From: Acidobacteriota bacterium
GTDB taxonomy: Bacteria > Acidobacteriota > Terriglobia > Terriglobales > Acidobacteriaceae
Direction of reading: 5' to 3'
Assembly: GCA_021841795.1 (NCBI GenBank)
Contig: JAKCDN010000193.1
Span: 1-6,156 of the forward strand
DNA: 6,156 bases
Shown: piece after piece, positions 4,811-6,156 of the stretch
Layout: the number at the start of each line of letters is the position of its first letter
Position numbering within the stretch: position 1 is the stretch's first letter
Position numbers and translations under genes: made by a program
The notes under the pieces: model-generated
Databases searched by the model: none
What the model saw: only the letters and a program-made list of their open reading frames with translations
What the model was told of the DNA's origin: nothing

Positions 4811-6055
4811 ATGAAATCCGAAATCATCGCCGTCGGCTCCGAGATGCTCACCCCGTTCCGCCAGGACACAAACTCTCTGTACATCACAGAGAGGCTCAAC
4901 GCTCTGGGCATCATCGTTACCTTCAAGACCATTGTCGGCGACCGGCAGAAGGATCTGGTGAGCGCAATCCGGACCGCGCTTGGCCGCGTGGACATTCTGA
5001 TCCTGATGGGCGGGCTCGGCCCGACGGAGGACGACCTGACTCGCGAGGCGGTAGCCGAGGCTCTTTCACTTACGCTGCGCCGCGACGCCTCGCAGGTGGC
5101 AGCGCTGCACGCACGCGCGGCGAGCTGGCGCATTACCATGCCGCAGAACAACCTGAAACAGGCGGACGTGATCGCCGGCGCCACGCTTCTGCCGAATGCC
5201 AACGGCACGGCGCCGGGGCAGTGGCTGGACATTGCATTCAGCAGCTACCGCAAGCTGATCGCGCTGCTTCCAGGGCCTCCGAGCGAATGCCGTCCACTGT
5301 TCGATGCCGAATGCCTGCCGCGGCTGCGCAGCGCCGCGCCGCCACGGCACATCGCGGTGCGCACGCTCAAGGCCGCCATGATACCGGAGTCGCAGGCGGA
5401 CAAGCTGCTTGCGCCCATCTACACCACCTATGCCGACGTCGAGACCACGCTGCTTGCGCACACCGGCGATCTGCAGATCACACTGATCTGCTCGAAGCCT
5501 GACGCGGACTCGGCGCAGCAGCGCGTCGATGAGCTTGCGGGACGGATCGAAGAGACGCTTGAAGACTGGATCTACTCTTCGGAGGGCGACTCGCTGGAAC
5601 AGATCGTCCTTTACCATCTCGAACTGCGCCAGGCCACGCTGGCGATAGCAGAGAGTTGCACCGGCGGCCTGGTTGCGCAGCGCCTCACCAGCGTTGCCGG
5701 GGCTTCACGCTCGTTTCTGGGCGGGATGGTGGTGTATTCCGATGCGCTGAAGACGACCTTGGCGGGCGTGCCCGCGGAGTTGATCGCCGAACAGGGCGCA
5801 GTCTCCGCGCCGGTTGCCAAGGCCCTGGCGCAGGGGATTCGCGGACGTACGGGGGCGACCATAGGCGTGGGCATCACGGGCATCGCCGGCCCGTCGGGCG
5901 CAACGGAGAACAAGCCGGTGGGCCTGGTGCACATCGCTATCTGCGACCCCCAGGGGTGCGACACCGTGGAGAGAACCTTCCGCGGCGACCGGCAGCGTAT
6001 CCGCGAGTGGGCCGCTCAGCAGGCTCTCGACCTGATCCGCCGCCGCCTGATCTAG
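4811..6055 (+). CDS. cinA: CinA: MoCF-like domain plus PncC nicotinamide-nucleotide amidase
   Basis: CinA is a cytosolic pyridine-nucleotide recycling protein. The C-terminal PncC domain deamidates NMN to nicotinic acid mononucleotide, and the N-terminal MoCF-like (COG1058) domain hydrolyses ADP-ribose in characterised homologues. The 414 residues are full length. Domain 1 (about 1-170) shows EIIAVGSEML (4-13), MGGLGPTEDDLTRE (66-79), LPNANGTAPG (127-136) and LLPGPPSE (152-159). A middle domain follows (about 178-255, with LLAHTGDLQITL). The PncC domain (about 262-414) has AESCTGG (280-286, catalytic Ser282), GGMVVYSDALK (304-314), GVGITGIAGPSG (352-363) and NKPVGLVHI (367-375). The ATG is preceded by no Shine-Dalgarno site. 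The name comes from competence-induced genes, but no competence gene is present. The TAG stop lies inside the CTAG tetranucleotide at the edge of an insertion sequence, yet the C-terminus looks natural. Confidence 0.94.
   Translation: MKSEIIAVGSEMLTPFRQDTNSLYITERLNALGIIVTFKTIVGDRQKDLVSAIRTALGRVDILILMGGLGPTEDDLTREAVAEALSLTLRRDASQVAALHARAASWRITMPQNNLKQADVIAGATLLPNANGTAPGQWLDIAFSSYRKLIALLPGPPSECRPLFDAECLPRLRSAAPPRHIAVRTLKAAMIPESQADKLLAPIYTTYADVETTLLAHTGDLQITLICSKPDADSAQQRVDELAGRIEETLEDWIYSSEGDSLEQIVLYHLELRQATLAIAESCTGGLVAQRLTSVAGASRSFLGGMVVYSDALKTTLAGVPAELIAEQGAVSAPVAKALAQGIRGRTGATIGVGITGIAGPSGATENKPVGLVHIAICDPQGCDTVERTFRGDRQRIREWAAQQALDLIRRRLI
6052..6055. other. CTAG insertion target shared by two stop codons
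   Basis: Bases 6053-6055 are the TAG stop of cinA, and the complement of 6052-6054 is the TAG stop of the transposase on the other strand. CTAG fits the YTAR-type target used by several IS5-family elements. IS870 is a known case in which insertion into CTAG supplies the transposase stop codon. The second copy of the target lies outside the window. Confidence 0.6.
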
Positions 6056-6156
6056 GCCGTATCGACATATAGCCTCAGATTCAGCCAAGTACAGGCGAGA
6101 GCGACGAGGGCTTTGAAGCAGGCTTTTGATTTTTCATAGCGGGTGGCGAATCTGCG
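6052..6156 (-). CDS. IS5-family transposase, C-terminal 34 codons; rest outside window
   Basis: Read on the - strand from the right edge, this frame begins RRFATRYEKSKACFKALV and ends LRLYVDTA before TAG. The FATRYEK block followed by a hydrophobic Ala/Leu-rich helix is the usual end of IS5-family DDE transposases, just after the catalytic Glu region. The DDE residues, start codon and left half lie outside the window. The gene is convergent with cinA and the two stop codons overlap by two bases (6053-6054). The stop appears to be provided by the target CTAG and not by the element. It cannot be told from this fragment whether the element is complete or active. Family assignment is from recalled motif similarity; the subgroup is not certain. 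Confidence 0.8.
   Translation of the reverse strand, partial: RRFATRYEKSKACFKALVALACTWLNLRLYVDTA
6056..6156 (-). mobile_element. Right end of an IS5-family insertion sequence (partial)
   Basis: The element end is placed directly after the CTAG target, so its terminal inverted repeat would begin GGCCGTATCGACATA on the + strand. These bases also encode the last residues of the transposase (YVDTA). If the target duplication is only TA, the boundary moves one base left. The opposite inverted repeat is beyond the window, so the exact end is inferred. Confidence 0.65.

Noticed and set aside
4369..5232. A 287-codon open frame on the - strand over the propeller end, the spacer and the cinA start
   Set aside because: It crosses two real genes, is Ser/Arg-rich with no motif, and is a compositional artefact.
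4811..6055. cinA as evidence of a competence locus
   Set aside because: The name reflects history in Streptococcus; the domains are those of NAD-recycling enzymes, and no com genes or recA are in the window.

Overview
The window looks like a piece of a GC-rich bacterial chromosome, most probably from an Acidobacteriota member (Acidobacteriaceae-like). That placement is inferred from the style of the RibD protein (a proline-rich insert in the reductase half) and of CinA (GSEMLTP at the N-terminus), recalled from related genomes and not from any search. Six complete protein genes, all on the + strand, form the conserved core. A mobile-element remnant or boundary lies at each edge.

Left edge (1-526): the C-terminal catalytic part of a tyrosine recombinase ends 64 bp from the 3' end of a complete tRNA-Val(GAC) gene on the - strand. 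This is the usual geometry of an integrative element inserted at a tRNA 3' end, so the window probably starts inside a genomic island, and the chromosome proper begins at the tRNA.

Core (678-6055): ribD (riboflavin synthesis), an exported dienelactone-hydrolase-family protein, yacG (zinc-binding gyrase inhibitor family), pgpA (phosphatidylglycerophosphatase A), an unnamed TIG plus NHL beta-propeller protein, and cinA (pyridine nucleotide repair, MoCF-like plus PncC domains). yacG and pgpA overlap by 11 bp and the propeller gene starts 6 bp after pgpA, so these three are very likely one transcript. ribD and the hydrolase gene are separated from their neighbours by 56-66 bp and may be read through or have their own promoters. 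cinA follows a 128-bp gap that contains a perfect 8-bp inverted repeat. These are mainly housekeeping functions (flavin, phospholipid, NAD salvage) with no obvious single pathway.

Right edge (6052-6156): a - strand reading frame encodes the typical C-terminus of an IS5-family transposase. Its stop codon and the cinA stop codon are both contained in one CTAG tetranucleotide, as expected if the element inserted into the cinA stop codon without damaging cinA and obtained its own stop codon from the target. I see no defence island, CRISPR array, secondary-metabolite cluster or clearly undescribed system. The most interesting points are the CTAG junction, the tRNA/integrase boundary and the propeller gene lodged between pgpA and cinA.
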